A stretch of 64,000 bases of DNA from Nonomuraea thailandensis (GCF_024172165.1 NZ_JAMZEB010000002.1:992001-1056000), one strand, 5' to 3'; shown: positions 8,000 through 16,981, counted from the stretch's first letter. Notes: generated by a model from the sequence alone, not told the origin. Numbers and translations: made by a program.

Positions 8000-9598
8000 A
8001 TGCCTGATTCACGCCGCGGCGCGGCGGACGTCGTCGTGCTCGACGCCTCGGTGCTCACCATGGATCCGGAGTCGCCGCACGCGGCGGCGCTGGCGATCAC
8101 CGGTGGCACGATCACCCACGTCGGAGGCCGTGACGAGGTGTCCGAGCTGATCGGCCCCGGCACCGACGTGATCGAGGCGGGCGGGCGCGTGGCGTGCCCC
8201 GGATTCGTCGACATTCACACGCACACCGATCTCGACCTTTTCCGGGACCCGGCGCACCTGCTTTTCAAGAATTACCTCATGCAGGGGATAACCACGGTTC
8301 TGGCGGGCAACTGCGGAATGGCGGAGATGGCGCCCGGCGAGCTCCTCGCCCGGCTGGACGCCCATCCTCCGGCGGTCAATTTCGGCACGCTCGCCGGGCA
8401 CGGATACGTACGCGACGCCTGCGGGATCCCGGCCGGGCTCGAAGAGCTCTCCGACGCGCAGATCGAGGCCATGCGGGCCGTGCTCGCCAAGGCGATGGCG
8501 GACGGCGCGTTCGGCATGTCGACCGGGCTGGAGTACATCCCCGGCCTGTCCTCCCGCACGGCGGAGCTGATCGCCTGCGCCACGGTCGTGGCCGAGCACG
8601 GCGGCTTCTACGCCAGCCACATGCGCAGCGAGGGCGACCACCTGCTCGCCGCCGTCGAGGAGGGCATCCGGATCGGCCGCGACTCGGGCGCGCGCGTCCA
8701 GCTCTCCCATCTCAAGACGGACGGCGCGTGCAACTGGTGGAAGACCGACGCGGTGATCGGCGCCATCGAGGCGGCCCGCGCGGACGGCATCGACGTGGCG
8801 GGGGACCAGTACCCGTACCGGTTCTTCGGCTGGAACCCCTCCATCTTCATCCCCGGCGAGCACCTGGCGGCCGGCCGGCCGGCCCTGGTCGGCACCTACC
8901 TGCGCGACCCCGCCCGCCGCCGCCTGATCAAGGACGGCATCGTCGACCGCATCACCCGCTACCACGGCGGTGACGGCGAGCTGGTCGTGATCTTCGACTG
9001 GACCGACGGGGCCGGACAGCGGTGGCAGGGGGCGACGCTGGCGGCGATCCTGACCGCGCGCGGCCTCACCCCGGCGCCGGACGCGCTCGCGGAGCTCATC
9101 CTGGAGATGCTGCCCGACGAGCGGGCCGACGCCGTCATGGGCAGCGACCTCAGCACCAGCGACGAGGCCGTCCGCCGCTACCTCTCCCTGCCCTACCTGG
9201 CGGTCTGCACCGACGGGTTCAACCAGCCCTGGCTGGCGCCGTGCCATCCGCGCAGCTACGGCGCCTTCCCGAAGGTGCTGGGGGAGTACGTGCGCGACAA
9301 GGGGGCGCTGCCGCTGGAGACCGCGCTCATGAAGATGACCTCCCTGCCCGCCTCGCTGATGGGGCTGGCGGACCGGGGCGTCCTGCGGGCCGGCATGCGG
9401 GCCGACGTCGTGGTGTTCGACGCGGAGACCGTGGGGGAGAGGGCGACGTTCGGCACGCCCGCCGCGCCGGCCGGCATCGACTTCGTGCTGGTCAACGGGA
9501 TGGTCGTGGTCGACCGCCGGGCGGGTGGCGACGGGTTCCGGCTTGAGGGCGGCTCGCCGCGCGGCGGCCCCGGCATGGTGCTGCGCCGCCCGGTCTAG
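8000..9598 (+). CDS. N-acyl-D-amino-acid deacylase family amidohydrolase
   Basis: This 532-residue cytoplasmic enzyme has the D-aminoacylase layout: a small beta domain, then the metal site FVDIHTHTDLD near residue 72, the NCGMAE loop, SHLKTDG, DQYPY and the late AVCTDG aspartate, ending in the urease-like cap (VLRAGMRADVVVFDAETV). The family hydrolyses N-acyl-D-amino acids to carboxylate and free D-amino acid. The free D-amino acid could be oxidised by the FAD enzyme encoded at 1334-2494. ATG 8000 has only a weak ribosome binding site but a clear promoter upstream. Related dihydroorotase/hydantoinase-like activities cannot be excluded. Confidence 0.9.
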   Translation: MPDSRRGAADVVVLDASVLTMDPESPHAAALAITGGTITHVGGRDEVSELIGPGTDVIEAGGRVACPGFVDIHTHTDLDLFRDPAHLLFKNYLMQGITTVLAGNCGMAEMAPGELLARLDAHPPAVNFGTLAGHGYVRDACGIPAGLEELSDAQIEAMRAVLAKAMADGAFGMSTGLEYIPGLSSRTAELIACATVVAEHGGFYASHMRSEGDHLLAAVEEGIRIGRDSGARVQLSHLKTDGACNWWKTDAVIGAIEAARADGIDVAGDQYPYRFFGWNPSIFIPGEHLAAGRPALVGTYLRDPARRRLIKDGIVDRITRYHGGDGELVVIFDWTDGAGQRWQGATLAAILTARGLTPAPDALAELILEMLPDERADAVMGSDLSTSDEAVRRYLSLPYLAVCTDGFNQPWLAPCHPRSYGAFPKVLGEYVRDKGALPLETALMKMTSLPASLMGLADRGVLRAGMRADVVVFDAETVGERATFGTPAAPAGIDFVLVNGMVVVDRRAGGDGFRLEGGSPRGGPGMVLRRPV

Positions 9599-9608
9599 GA
9601 CGGCGCCC

Positions 9609-9624
9609 GGCGCGGTCCCGCGCC
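9609..9624. terminator. Hairpin between convergent genes
   Basis: GGCGCG and CGCGCC pair around a 4-base loop in the 27-base gap between two convergent stop codons. There is no U-tract, as is usual in actinomycetes. Confidence 0.5.
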
Positions 9625-9625
9625 G

Positions 9626-10669
9626 CTACCCGCTCCGGCCCGCGAGGTCGGACAGCAGCCGCATCCCCACCGCGTCGACCGAACGCGCGTTGGCGCTGAG
9701 GGCGACGACGGCGGCCCGCCGCTCGGGGATCATGGCCAGCAGCGAGCGGTAGCCGCCGGTGCCGCCGTTGTGGAACAGTACCCGCGGACCTCCCTTGTCC
9801 TGCGCTCTCTCCATCGACAGCCAGCCCGGATGGGCGGTCGCGACCTTGCTGATGGAATGGCCGGTGGCCCGGGTCAGCGCGACGGCCTCGGTGATCTCCG
9901 CCGGGCCGTCCCCGAACGAGGCCCCGGCCAGCCGCAGCAGGTCGGGCACGGTGGAGTGCAGCCCGCCCGCACCCGCCAGCGCGGCCAGCCGCCAGCCCGG
10001 ACGGGGCCGGCCGAAGCGGGAGTGCCCGGGCGCGAGCCGCGCGGCGCGCTCGCCGTCGAGCTCCACCCGCGTGTCCGCCAGCCCGAGCGGGCGGCAGAGC
10101 TCGCGCTGGACCAGCTCGTCGTAGTCCAGCCCCGCTTGCCGTGCCAGCGCCAGGCCGAGGAGCCCGCCGCCGAGGTTGGAGTAGTGGAACCGGCTTCCGG
10201 GTACGGAGCGCAGCCGCGTTCGCCGCAGCCCGTCCATCAGCACCTCCTCGGTGCAGCCGGCGTAGGGGTCGGAGGAGAACATGCCCCTGGGCATCAGCCC
10301 CTTGGGCAGCCTGGGCAGGCCGGAGGTGTGGCAGGCCAGGTGCCCGAGCTCCACCTGCCTGCCGTCCCGCAGCGGCACGGCGGCGCCGTCCGGCAGCAGC
10401 TCGCGCAGGGGCTGGTCGAAGGCGACCTCGCCGCGCCCGGCCAGCCTGGCCAGGGTCAGCGCGGTGAACGTCTTGGTGATCGAGCCGATCTGGAACAGGG
10501 TGTGCGGCTCCGCCCCGTGCGTCGCGGTCTCCTCACCGCGGATCGCGCCGACCGCGACGGCGCCCCGCCGCCCTTCGGCCAGTTGCTCGACGGCGCGGCG
10601 GACGAGCTCGTCCAGGGGCGCGCCGGGGTCCGCGGTGCGATCGGTCACGGCGTCAATGCTGGTTGACAT
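9626..10669 (-). CDS. Serine hydrolase, class C beta-lactamase/DD-peptidase fold
   Basis: The 347-residue protein carries the three active-site motifs of the beta-lactamase/transpeptidase fold: SITK (S-x-x-K) near residue 84, the tyrosine motif YSN in HYSNLGGGLLG, and HNG in place of KTG near the C-terminus (FHNGGTGGYRSLLAM). Family members include D-aminopeptidases, esterases and DD-carboxypeptidases; the HxG third motif favours esterase or aminopeptidase activity over penicillin hydrolysis. No signal peptide is visible, so it is likely cytoplasmic. Tandem GAAACGTGCA sites lie 32 bases upstream of its start, and the same 10-mer occurs at the deoR-type gene. Confidence 0.85.
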   Translation of the reverse strand: MSTSIDAVTDRTADPGAPLDELVRRAVEQLAEGRRGAVAVGAIRGEETATHGAEPHTLFQIGSITKTFTALTLARLAGRGEVAFDQPLRELLPDGAAVPLRDGRQVELGHLACHTSGLPRLPKGLMPRGMFSSDPYAGCTEEVLMDGLRRTRLRSVPGSRFHYSNLGGGLLGLALARQAGLDYDELVQRELCRPLGLADTRVELDGERAARLAPGHSRFGRPRPGWRLAALAGAGGLHSTVPDLLRLAGASFGDGPAEITEAVALTRATGHSISKVATAHPGWLSMERAQDKGGPRVLFHNGGTGGYRSLLAMIPERRAAVVALSANARSVDAVGMRLLSDLAGRSG

Positions 10670-10700
10670 CGGCCCGGCGTGTCAACCTCGAGGTGGAAGG

Positions 10701-10720
10701 GAAACGTGCAGAAACGTGCA
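10701..10720. promoter_or_regulatory. Tandem GAAACGTGCA sites upstream of the serine hydrolase gene
   Basis: The 10-mer GAAACGTGCA occurs twice back to back here and once more, inverted, at 11476-11485 over the start of the DeoR-type regulator gene. Sharing between the regulator's own start region and the neighbour's promoter suggests a DeoR operator. One-turn (10-base) spacing places both copies on the same DNA face. Confidence 0.5.
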
Positions 10721-10726
10721 CGACCG

Positions 10727-11476
10727 TCATTGCGCGTGGATGACGGGCACCTTGAGCGCCTGCACCGTGGGGTTGCCGGCGTCGGCGTCGGTGACGATCC
10801 CGGCGACCTCCGCCAGCGGCAGGACGGCGAACCGGGACGCGGTGCCGATCTTCTCCGAGCTGCCCAGCACGTAGGTGTCGGCGGCCCGGCGCGCGAGAGC
10901 GCGCTTCATCGCGGCCTCGTCGGCGTCGTCCGTGGTCAGCCCCGTCTCGGGATGCACGCCCGTCACGCCGAGGAGGAAGAGGTCGGCGTTGACCCCGCGC
11001 GCCGCCTCCGCCGCCGCCGCCCCGCAGGACACCATGGAGTGCTTGAACAGCCGCCCGCCGATCAGGTAGACCTCCACGTCGCGGTGGTCGGCCAGGGCGC
11101 AGGCCACGGTCGGGCTGTGGGTGACGACGGTGGCGCGCAGGTCGGGCGGCAGGGCGCGGGCGACCGCGAGGGCCGTGGTGCCGCCGTCGAGGATCGCGGT
11201 GCTGCCGGGCTCGACCAGCGCCGCCGCCGCGGCGGCGACCCGCTGCTTACCGGAGACCTCGACGCCCTGGCGGGTGCCGTAGTCGGCGATCGCGGGAGAG
11301 GCGGGCAGGGCTCCGCCGTACACGCGCTGGCACAGGCCGGCCGCGGCGAGGTCGCGCAGGTCGCGGCGGATGCTGTCCTCCGACAGGCCGAGCTCGGCGG
11401 CGAGGTCCTTGGCGACGATCCGGCCGTCCTTGGCGAGGCGTTCCAGGAGCATCTCCCTGCGTTGTGCCGCCAGCAT
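10727..11476 (-). CDS. DeoR/GlpR family transcriptional regulator
   Basis: From ATG 11476 the protein has 249 residues. An N-terminal DeoR helix-turn-helix (RREMLLERLAKDGRIVAKDLAAELGLSEDSIRRDLRDL) is followed by the DeoRC sugar-phosphate sensor with the diagnostic DGGTTALAVARAL motif and ADLFLLGVTGVHPETGLT. The family usually represses sugar or nucleoside genes and is released by a phosphorylated sugar. I chose ATG 11476 because AAGGAGA lies 8 bases before it; an upstream GTG would add 12 poor residues. It is divergent from the DUF4406 gene. Three GTTTC motifs at 11481, 11491 and 11504 in the gap look like operator repeats. Confidence 0.88.
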   Translation of the reverse strand: MLAAQRREMLLERLAKDGRIVAKDLAAELGLSEDSIRRDLRDLAAAGLCQRVYGGALPASPAIADYGTRQGVEVSGKQRVAAAAAALVEPGSTAILDGGTTALAVARALPPDLRATVVTHSPTVACALADHRDVEVYLIGGRLFKHSMVSCGAAAAEAARGVNADLFLLGVTGVHPETGLTTDDADEAAMKRALARRAADTYVLGSSEKIGTASRFAVLPLAEVAGIVTDADAGNPTVQALKVPVIHAQ

Positions 11477-11508
11477 GCACGTTTCTCCTTGTTTCTTCCG
11501 ATTGTTTC
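11476..11508. promoter_or_regulatory. Operator-like GTTTC repeats in deoR-type/DUF4406 divergent gap
   Basis: TGCACGTTTC (11476-11485) is the inverse of the 10-mer found twice at 10701-10720. Two more GTTTC cores follow at 11491-11495 and 11504-11508. The repeats fill the 50-base gap between the divergent genes and fit an autoregulatory DeoR site. Confidence 0.5.
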
Positions 11509-11526
11509 CCACTATAGTTCCGGCTC

Positions 11527-11889
11527 GTGATGATACTTATCGCAGGTCCCTACCGTTCCGGTACGGGCGACGACCCAGAACTGATGGCCCGCAACCTGGC
11601 CCGGCTGGAGGAGGCGGCGTGGCCCGTCTTCCGTAGCGGGCACGTCCCGATGATCGGAGAGTGGGTGGCCCTGCCCGTGCTGCGCGGGGCGGGCGGCACC
11701 GGTCCCGCCGATCCCGTGGCCGAGCAGATCATGTATCCCACCGCGGAGCGGCTGTTGCGGCACTGCGACGCCGTCCTTCGGTTGCCGGGCGAGTCCGCCG
11801 GCGCCGACCAGGACGTGCGCATCGCGACCGAGCGCGGCCTGCCCGTCTACCACAGGGTCGAGGACATCCCCGGCTATCAGACAGCCTGA
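11527..11889 (+). CDS. DUF4406-like protein (nucleoside 2-deoxyribosyltransferase-like fold)
   Basis: The 120-residue protein opens with ILIAGPYRSG, the nucleotide-binding loop typical of the nucleoside 2-deoxyribosyltransferase-like fold. It ends with GADQDVRIATERGLPVYHRVEDIP, the conserved tail of DUF4406 proteins. A central CDAVLRLPGESAGAD block corresponds to the active-site strand. Its activity is unknown; a role in nucleoside or sugar-nucleotide salvage is plausible beside a DeoR-type regulator. GTG 11527 is directly followed by ATG 11530, which may be the true start. Confidence 0.75.
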   Translation: MMILIAGPYRSGTGDDPELMARNLARLEEAAWPVFRSGHVPMIGEWVALPVLRGAGGTGPADPVAEQIMYPTAERLLRHCDAVLRLPGESAGADQDVRIATERGLPVYHRVEDIPGYQTA

Positions 11890-11942
11890 CCCGGCGGCGC
11901 GGCGGGCCCGGCAACCGGCATCCCTGCCGGGCCGCCGATGGC

Positions 11943-12001
11943 CCGGGCCCTGTCCGGGCCCTGTCCGGGCCCTGTCCGGGCCCTGTCCGGACAGGGTCCG
12001 G
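11943..12001. terminator. Four 11-bp tandem repeats ending in a perfect palindrome, bidirectional terminator
   Basis: CCGGGCCCTGT is repeated four times in tandem (11943-11986). The last copy runs into the exact 16-base palindrome CCCTGTCCGGACAGGG. The array sits between the convergent stops of the DUF4406 and CAP-domain genes. The palindrome can act as a terminator in both directions, and each repeat copy offers an alternative left arm. Confidence 0.6.
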
Positions 12002-12009
12002 GGCGGGGG

Positions 12010-12924
12010 TCAGCGGGCGCCGAAGTCCTGCGTCCAGTAGATCTGTCCCCCGGAGGCCTTGACCGCGCCCACTCCGATGTGGGTGTAGGAGCAGTTCATG
12101 ATGTTCTCCCGGTGGCCTTCGCTGTCCATCCAGGCCCGGACCACCTCGGTCGCCGACCGCTGCCCCTTCGCGATGTTCTCGGCCCACGCCGAGCCGGAGA
12201 AGCCGGTCGCGCGGATGCGGTCGGTCATGTCGCGGCCGTCCTGGGAGTCGTGGTCGAAGTAGTCGTTCTTCGCCATGTCGGCCGAGTGGCCGGCCGCCGC
12301 CCTGCGCAGCCTCGCGTCGTGGGTGAGCGGGTCGCAGCCGCCCTTGGCCCGCTCGGCGTTGGTCAGGCGGACGACCTGGTTCTCCAGCGACGTGCCGACG
12401 GAGGTCGCCGGCTCCTTCGTCTTGGGCGCCGTGGAGGCGGGCGTGCGGGCCGGAGCAGGGGTGGGCGTGGGGGTGGCGCAGGTCAGGCGGACGGCCTTGG
12501 AGGCGGCGGTGCCGTTGCGGTAGTCGGTGGCGACCGCGTAGTAGGTGCCCGGCACGCAGTCCATCTTCAGGGTGAGGCGGTCCTTCCTGGCCGAGCCGCT
12601 CTTGACCACCCGATCCTCGCCGGGCACGGCCCGCTTGAGCCGGATGCGCAGCAGCGCGGGCCGGACGCAGTCGCGGCGGGCGGCCGAGGCCTGGATCGTC
12701 CGCGCGGTGACGGCGGGGCTCGCCACGCTGACGCGGCAGTCGTCCGATTCGGGGGACGGCTCGGGCGTCGGCTCGCGGGTCGGCGTCGAGGCCGGCGTCG
12801 CCTCGCCCGACGGCGCGGTCACCTCGGGCGACGCCACGGAGAGGCCGCCCTGCGCCCCGCCGGTGGACGGGGAGCAGGCGGCGAGGCCGATCACGGCGGC
12901 GAGTAGCCCGAGGGGTTTGCGCAT
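12010..12924 (-). CDS. CAP/SCP-domain lipoprotein
   Basis: From ATG 12924 (GGAGG 9 bases upstream) the protein has 304 residues. A lipoprotein signal ends at LAA-C near residue 16, followed by a Ser/Thr/Pro/Glu-rich stalk (ATPASTPTREPTPEPSPE). Then comes a region of about 90 residues with four cysteines, a threonine/proline-rich linker, and a CAP domain from residue 185: VVRLTNAERAKGGCDPL, GHSADMAKNDYFDH, WAENIAKG, WMDSEGHRENIM and IGVGAV. Bacterial CAP proteins of this type are secreted and of unknown enzymatic role. A longer reading from 12993 would add a non-signal segment and is less likely. Confidence 0.88.
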   Translation of the reverse strand: MRKPLGLLAAVIGLAACSPSTGGAQGGLSVASPEVTAPSGEATPASTPTREPTPEPSPESDDCRVSVASPAVTARTIQASAARRDCVRPALLRIRLKRAVPGEDRVVKSGSARKDRLTLKMDCVPGTYYAVATDYRNGTAASKAVRLTCATPTPTPAPARTPASTAPKTKEPATSVGTSLENQVVRLTNAERAKGGCDPLTHDARLRRAAAGHSADMAKNDYFDHDSQDGRDMTDRIRATGFSGSAWAENIAKGQRSATEVVRAWMDSEGHRENIMNCSYTHIGVGAVKASGGQIYWTQDFGAR

Positions 12925-13033
12925 GGGGAGTCCTCCAGAACAGAACACGCTGGACGTCCCGCATCTTGCCATGAAGATGGACATTTCGCCCATTGATTGA
13001 CAAATGGGCTGATGGTGAGAGGGTGGCAGGCGC

Positions 13034-13513
13034 TCAGTGCGTCGACGCCTCGGCGTAGGCGGTGGCGGAGGAGGTGAGGTGGCGCAGGAGCCGTTGCAGG
13101 TCGGCCACGCCCTGGTCGTCGAGGCCCGTGGCCTGCGTGATCGCGGCGGGGATGTGCCGGGTCTGCTCCTGCATGGCGCAGCCCTCGCCGGTGAGCGCGA
13201 TCTCCACCGAGCGCTCGTCGTCGGGGCGCCGCCGCCGGCTGATCAGGCCGCGCGCCTCCAGGCGCTTCAGCAGCGGGGACACGGTGTTGTAGTCGAGCCG
13301 GAGCGCCTCGCCCAGCTCGCGGACCGTGCTGCGCTCGTGCCGCCACAGCAGCACCAGCACGAGATACTGCGGATAGGTCAGGCCGAGCGGGTCGAGCAGG
13401 GTGCGGTAGACGGCGGTGATGCTGCGCGAGGCCGCGTAGAGGTCGAAGCAGAGAAGAGGGGACAACGGGCCGGCGTTGTCGGGACTCGCGGCGGGAGTCG
13501 CGGTTGCTGCCAT
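13034..13513 (-). CDS. MarR family regulator, OhrR-like with peroxide-sensing cysteine
   Basis: The 159-residue protein matches OhrR closely in its N-terminal half: LLCFDLYAASRSITAVYRTLLDPLGLTYPQYLVLVLLW, with Cys22 in the place of the OhrR organic-peroxide-sensing cysteine. A winged helix follows (STVRELGEALRLDYNTVSPLLKRLEARGLISRRR, then the DERSVEIALTGEG wing). OhrR proteins repress a peroxidase gene until oxidised. Here the gene lies downstream of an alpha/beta hydrolase of the chloroperoxidase type, not an Ohr gene. A TACA...TGTA palindrome at the hydrolase promoter (14503-14520) is the obvious candidate site. Confidence 0.88.
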   Translation of the reverse strand: MAATATPAASPDNAGPLSPLLCFDLYAASRSITAVYRTLLDPLGLTYPQYLVLVLLWRHERSTVRELGEALRLDYNTVSPLLKRLEARGLISRRRRPDDERSVEIALTGEGCAMQEQTRHIPAAITQATGLDDQGVADLQRLLRHLTSSATAYAEASTH

Positions 13514-13611
13514 GATGCCAGCCTACCGTTCGTGCTCTGTTTGCGATTTGGTCGCGCGCGAGGTATTTGGGCGGCGGCGGCCCCTGTCGATCACCGCCGC
13601 CCCCGGCGGGC

Positions 13612-14604
<993 letters not shown>

Positions 14605-14617
14605 TCACACCGGGAAG

Positions 14618-14635
14618 TTCAACGATACCGTTGAA
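14618..14635. promoter_or_regulatory. Inverted repeat TTCAACG-ATAC-CGTTGAA at the start of the esterase-like gene
   Basis: Exact 7-base arms with a 4-base centre end 3 bases before ATG 14639 and include the GAAGG that would serve as ribosome binding site. A bound dimer here would block initiation. The regulator is not identifiable; the half-site style fits a TetR protein, and none is encoded next to it. Confidence 0.5.
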
Positions 14636-14638
14636 GGA

Positions 14639-15814
14639 ATGGACATCAAGGACACAGCCCGGCCGCTCGACGGCGCGGGCGTCTCGGAGTTCCTGCGCTC
14701 GCTTCCCGCCCGTCCCCTGCTGCTCGGCCTGGGCGAGGCCAGGCACTTCGTGGACGAGCTGGGCGAGGCGCGCAACGAGATCTTCCGGGAGCTGGTCGAG
14801 CACGAGGGCTACCGGTCGTTCGCCATCGAGAGCGACTGCCTCCTGGGTCTCGTGGTCGACGACTACCTCACCACGGGCGCGGGCACCCTCGACGACGTCA
14901 TGGAGCGCGGCTTCAGCCACGGCTTCGGCGCGTTCCCGGCCAACCGCGAGCTCGTATGCTGGATGCGGGCCTACAACGAGGAGCACGACGAGCAGCTGCG
15001 GTTCTTCGGCTTCGACGGCCCGCTGGAGTACTGGGCGGCGAGCCCGCGTCAGGCGCTCACCGGCCTGTACGACCTCCTCGGCGGTCCCCTGCCGGGCGAC
15101 GTCGTCACCAGGCAGACCCTCGACACGCTGCTCGGCCCGGACGAGCCGTGGGCGAACGAGGCCGCGGCCATGGACCCGGCCCGGTCGATCGGCCGCTCCG
15201 CCGAGGCCCAGCGGCTGCGGCTGATCGCCGACGACCTGGCGGCGCTGCTCGACACGCAGGCGCCGCAACTGAGCGGGCGGGAGGCGGAGCGCGCGGCACT
15301 GTACGCGCGCACCGCCACCGGCCTGCTCCGCTACCACTACTGGATGGCCGACGCGTCCCCGGCGCGGTGGACCAGGCTGTCGGCGCTGCGGGACGCGATG
15401 ATGGCCGCCAACCTGCGCGCCGTCGCCGAGCACGGCCCCGCCCTCATCTTCGCCAGCAACCTCCACCTGCAGCGGAACAAGACCCTCATGGAGTTCGGCG
15501 ACCAGCGGCTGGAGTGGTGGAGCGCGGGTGCGATCGCCGCGGCGCACCTGGGCGACCGGTACGCCTTCCTGGCCTCCGCCTTCGGCACGGTCGGCGACGA
15601 CGCCCCGCCGCCGGACACCGTCGAGGGCGCCCTGTCCGCGCTCCCGTGGGACCGCTCCCTCGTCGACGCCCGCCGCCTGGCCGGGGCCGCCGCGACGGCC
15701 GCCCCGCGCGTCTCCCGCGATTTCGCCTACTTCCCTCTGGACCCCGCCCAGCTCGGCCAGATCGACGGCATCGTCTTCCTCGACCGGGCCGTGAGGCTGA
15801 AGAAGCTGGGCTGA
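14639..15814 (+). CDS. Erythromycin esterase-like family protein
   Basis: The 391-residue protein shows the family's metal-site motif near residue 32 (LGLGEARHFVDELGEARNEIF, equivalent to the GE-x-x-H-x-x-x-E signature) and the next conserved block YRSFAIESDC. Later blocks GFSHGFGAFPANRELVCWMRAYNEEH, FFGFDGPLEYW, and the late ALIFASNLHLQRNK also match EreA/EreB-like hydrolases. True macrolide esterases are a minority of this family, so resistance cannot be assumed. ATG 14639 was chosen because the homologous region starts a few residues later. A palindrome overlaps its translation start. Confidence 0.82.
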   Translation: MDIKDTARPLDGAGVSEFLRSLPARPLLLGLGEARHFVDELGEARNEIFRELVEHEGYRSFAIESDCLLGLVVDDYLTTGAGTLDDVMERGFSHGFGAFPANRELVCWMRAYNEEHDEQLRFFGFDGPLEYWAASPRQALTGLYDLLGGPLPGDVVTRQTLDTLLGPDEPWANEAAAMDPARSIGRSAEAQRLRLIADDLAALLDTQAPQLSGREAERAALYARTATGLLRYHYWMADASPARWTRLSALRDAMMAANLRAVAEHGPALIFASNLHLQRNKTLMEFGDQRLEWWSAGAIAAAHLGDRYAFLASAFGTVGDDAPPPDTVEGALSALPWDRSLVDARRLAGAAATAAPRVSRDFAYFPLDPAQLGQIDGIVFLDRAVRLKKLG

Positions 15815-15840
15815 CAGCCCGCACGTCGTCCGAACGTCGT

Positions 15841-15889
15841 CCGATGGCCCTGCGCGCCGGCTCTGCCCGCCGGCGCGCAGGGCCATCGG
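15841..15889. terminator. Strong hairpin terminator, 20-bp perfect stem
   Basis: Arms 15841-15860 and 15870-15889 are exact inverse complements over 20 bases, around a 9-base loop. It follows the esterase-like gene by 26 bases and separates it from the redox/peptide operon. Confidence 0.8.
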
Positions 15890-15953
15890 CGCGCGAGGGC
15901 CGGGCCAGCGGCGCGCGACGGCCGGGCTAGCGGGGTCGGGAAACATCCGGATC

Positions 15954-16469
15954 GTGGATCTCCTGCTCGTCGCATCCCAGGTCCTGATCGGGGCCGTGTT
16001 CGCCGTCGCCGCGTTCACCAAGCTGCGTAGCCGCGCGGACCTGCGCGCGTTCGCGTCCGGCCTGGTGATGGTGCCGGAACGGCTGCGCCTTGCGGCGGCC
16101 GGCGCGGTCGCGGCCGGCGAGGCCGCGACGGCGGCGCTCATGGTGATCCCGGAGATCGGGCTGGTCCTCGGCGGGATCATGCTCGGCGCGTTCAGCCTGG
16201 TGATCGCCGTGACCGTCCGGCGGGGCGAGCGGGTGTCGTGCCGCTGCTTCGGCCCGTCAGCGACCCCGCTCGGCCGGCTGCACCTGGTGCGCAACGCCCT
16301 GCTGCTGCTGGTGGTGGCGGTGGGCGGGACGGCGCTGGCCTTCCCCGGCGGGCCGCCGGACGCGGCGGGGCTGGCGGTGGCGATACCGGCCGGGCTGGCG
16401 GGGGCGGTCGTCTTCGTCGCCTTCGACGACATCGCCGGCTTGTTCACGGACAGAACGGGGAGAGTGTGA
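15954..16469 (+). CDS. MauE/DoxX-type redox-associated membrane protein
   Basis: The 171-residue protein is almost entirely hydrophobic with about four membrane helices (LLLVASQVLIGAVFAVAAFTK, MVIPEIGLVLGGIMLGAFSLVIAV, LLLLVVAVGGTALAF, IPAGLAGAVVFVAF). The loop after helix 3 carries VSCRCFG with Cys96 and Cys98, the signature of MauE-type proteins, which pass electrons to or from a partner thioredoxin-like protein. Its stop overlaps the start of exactly such a partner by one base (TGATG). It is the first gene of the peptide operon. A membrane thiol-disulfide role analogous to DsbB is inferred. Confidence 0.85.
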   Translation: MDLLLVASQVLIGAVFAVAAFTKLRSRADLRAFASGLVMVPERLRLAAAGAVAAGEAATAALMVIPEIGLVLGGIMLGAFSLVIAVTVRRGERVSCRCFGPSATPLGRLHLVRNALLLLVVAVGGTALAFPGGPPDAAGLAVAIPAGLAGAVVFVAFDDIAGLFTDRTGRV

Positions 16470-16981
16470 TGGCGTACCTGGTCGCCGCGGTCGTGCTGGT
16501 CGGGCTGCTGTGCATGGTGAACCTGCTGCTGACCGTCGGCCTGATCCGCCGGCTGCGCAGGCAGAGCCCGCCGCAGCCGCCGATGGCGGCAGGGCTCGCT
16601 CCGGGCGGGAGCGTCCCGCGGTTCGCCGCCACGACCACGAGCGGCGAGCCGGTCTCGGACGAGCTCCTGGGCGCGCCCGCGCTGGTCGGCTTCTTCTCCC
16701 CGGGCTGCCGGCCCTGCGTGGACCTGCTCCCGCTCTTCGCGGAGCGCGCACGCGGCACGTCCGACGGCGTGCTCGCCGTGATCGCCGACGGCCCCGGCGG
16801 GGACGCCACCGTCTACCTCGAGCAGCTCGAACAGGTGGCACGGGTCGTCGTCGAAGCGCCGCAAGGCCCCCTGCAGACGGCCTTCCAGGTCAGCGCGTTC
16901 CCGACGATCATCACGATCGACGCCGGGGGAACGGTCGGCGGCAGCCACCACACCATGCCCGTCGAGGTCGAGGCGCCGTGA
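16469..16981 (+). CDS. Membrane-anchored TlpA/MauD-like thiol-disulfide oxidoreductase
   Basis: The 170-residue protein has one N-terminal membrane helix (residues 2-24), a short basic and proline-rich linker, and an external thioredoxin fold. The active site FFSPGCRPCVDLLPLF contains Cys80-x-x-Cys83, and the cis-proline motif is SAFPTI. Such proteins oxidise or isomerise disulfides outside the membrane. Start and stop overlap both neighbours by one and four bases, so it is made together with the MauE-type protein and the signal peptidase. The likely clients are the two cysteine-rich peptides encoded downstream. Confidence 0.88.
   Translation: MAYLVAAVVLVGLLCMVNLLLTVGLIRRLRRQSPPQPPMAAGLAPGGSVPRFAATTTSGEPVSDELLGAPALVGFFSPGCRPCVDLLPLFAERARGTSDGVLAVIADGPGGDATVYLEQLEQVARVVVEAPQGPLQTAFQVSAFPTIITIDAGGTVGGSHHTMPVEVEAP

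Noticed and set aside
11943..11986. CRISPR-like array
   Set aside because: Units are 11 bases with no spacers; a simple tandem repeat.
14639..15814. Proven macrolide resistance gene
   Set aside because: Most members of this family are not macrolide esterases, so only the family name is assigned.
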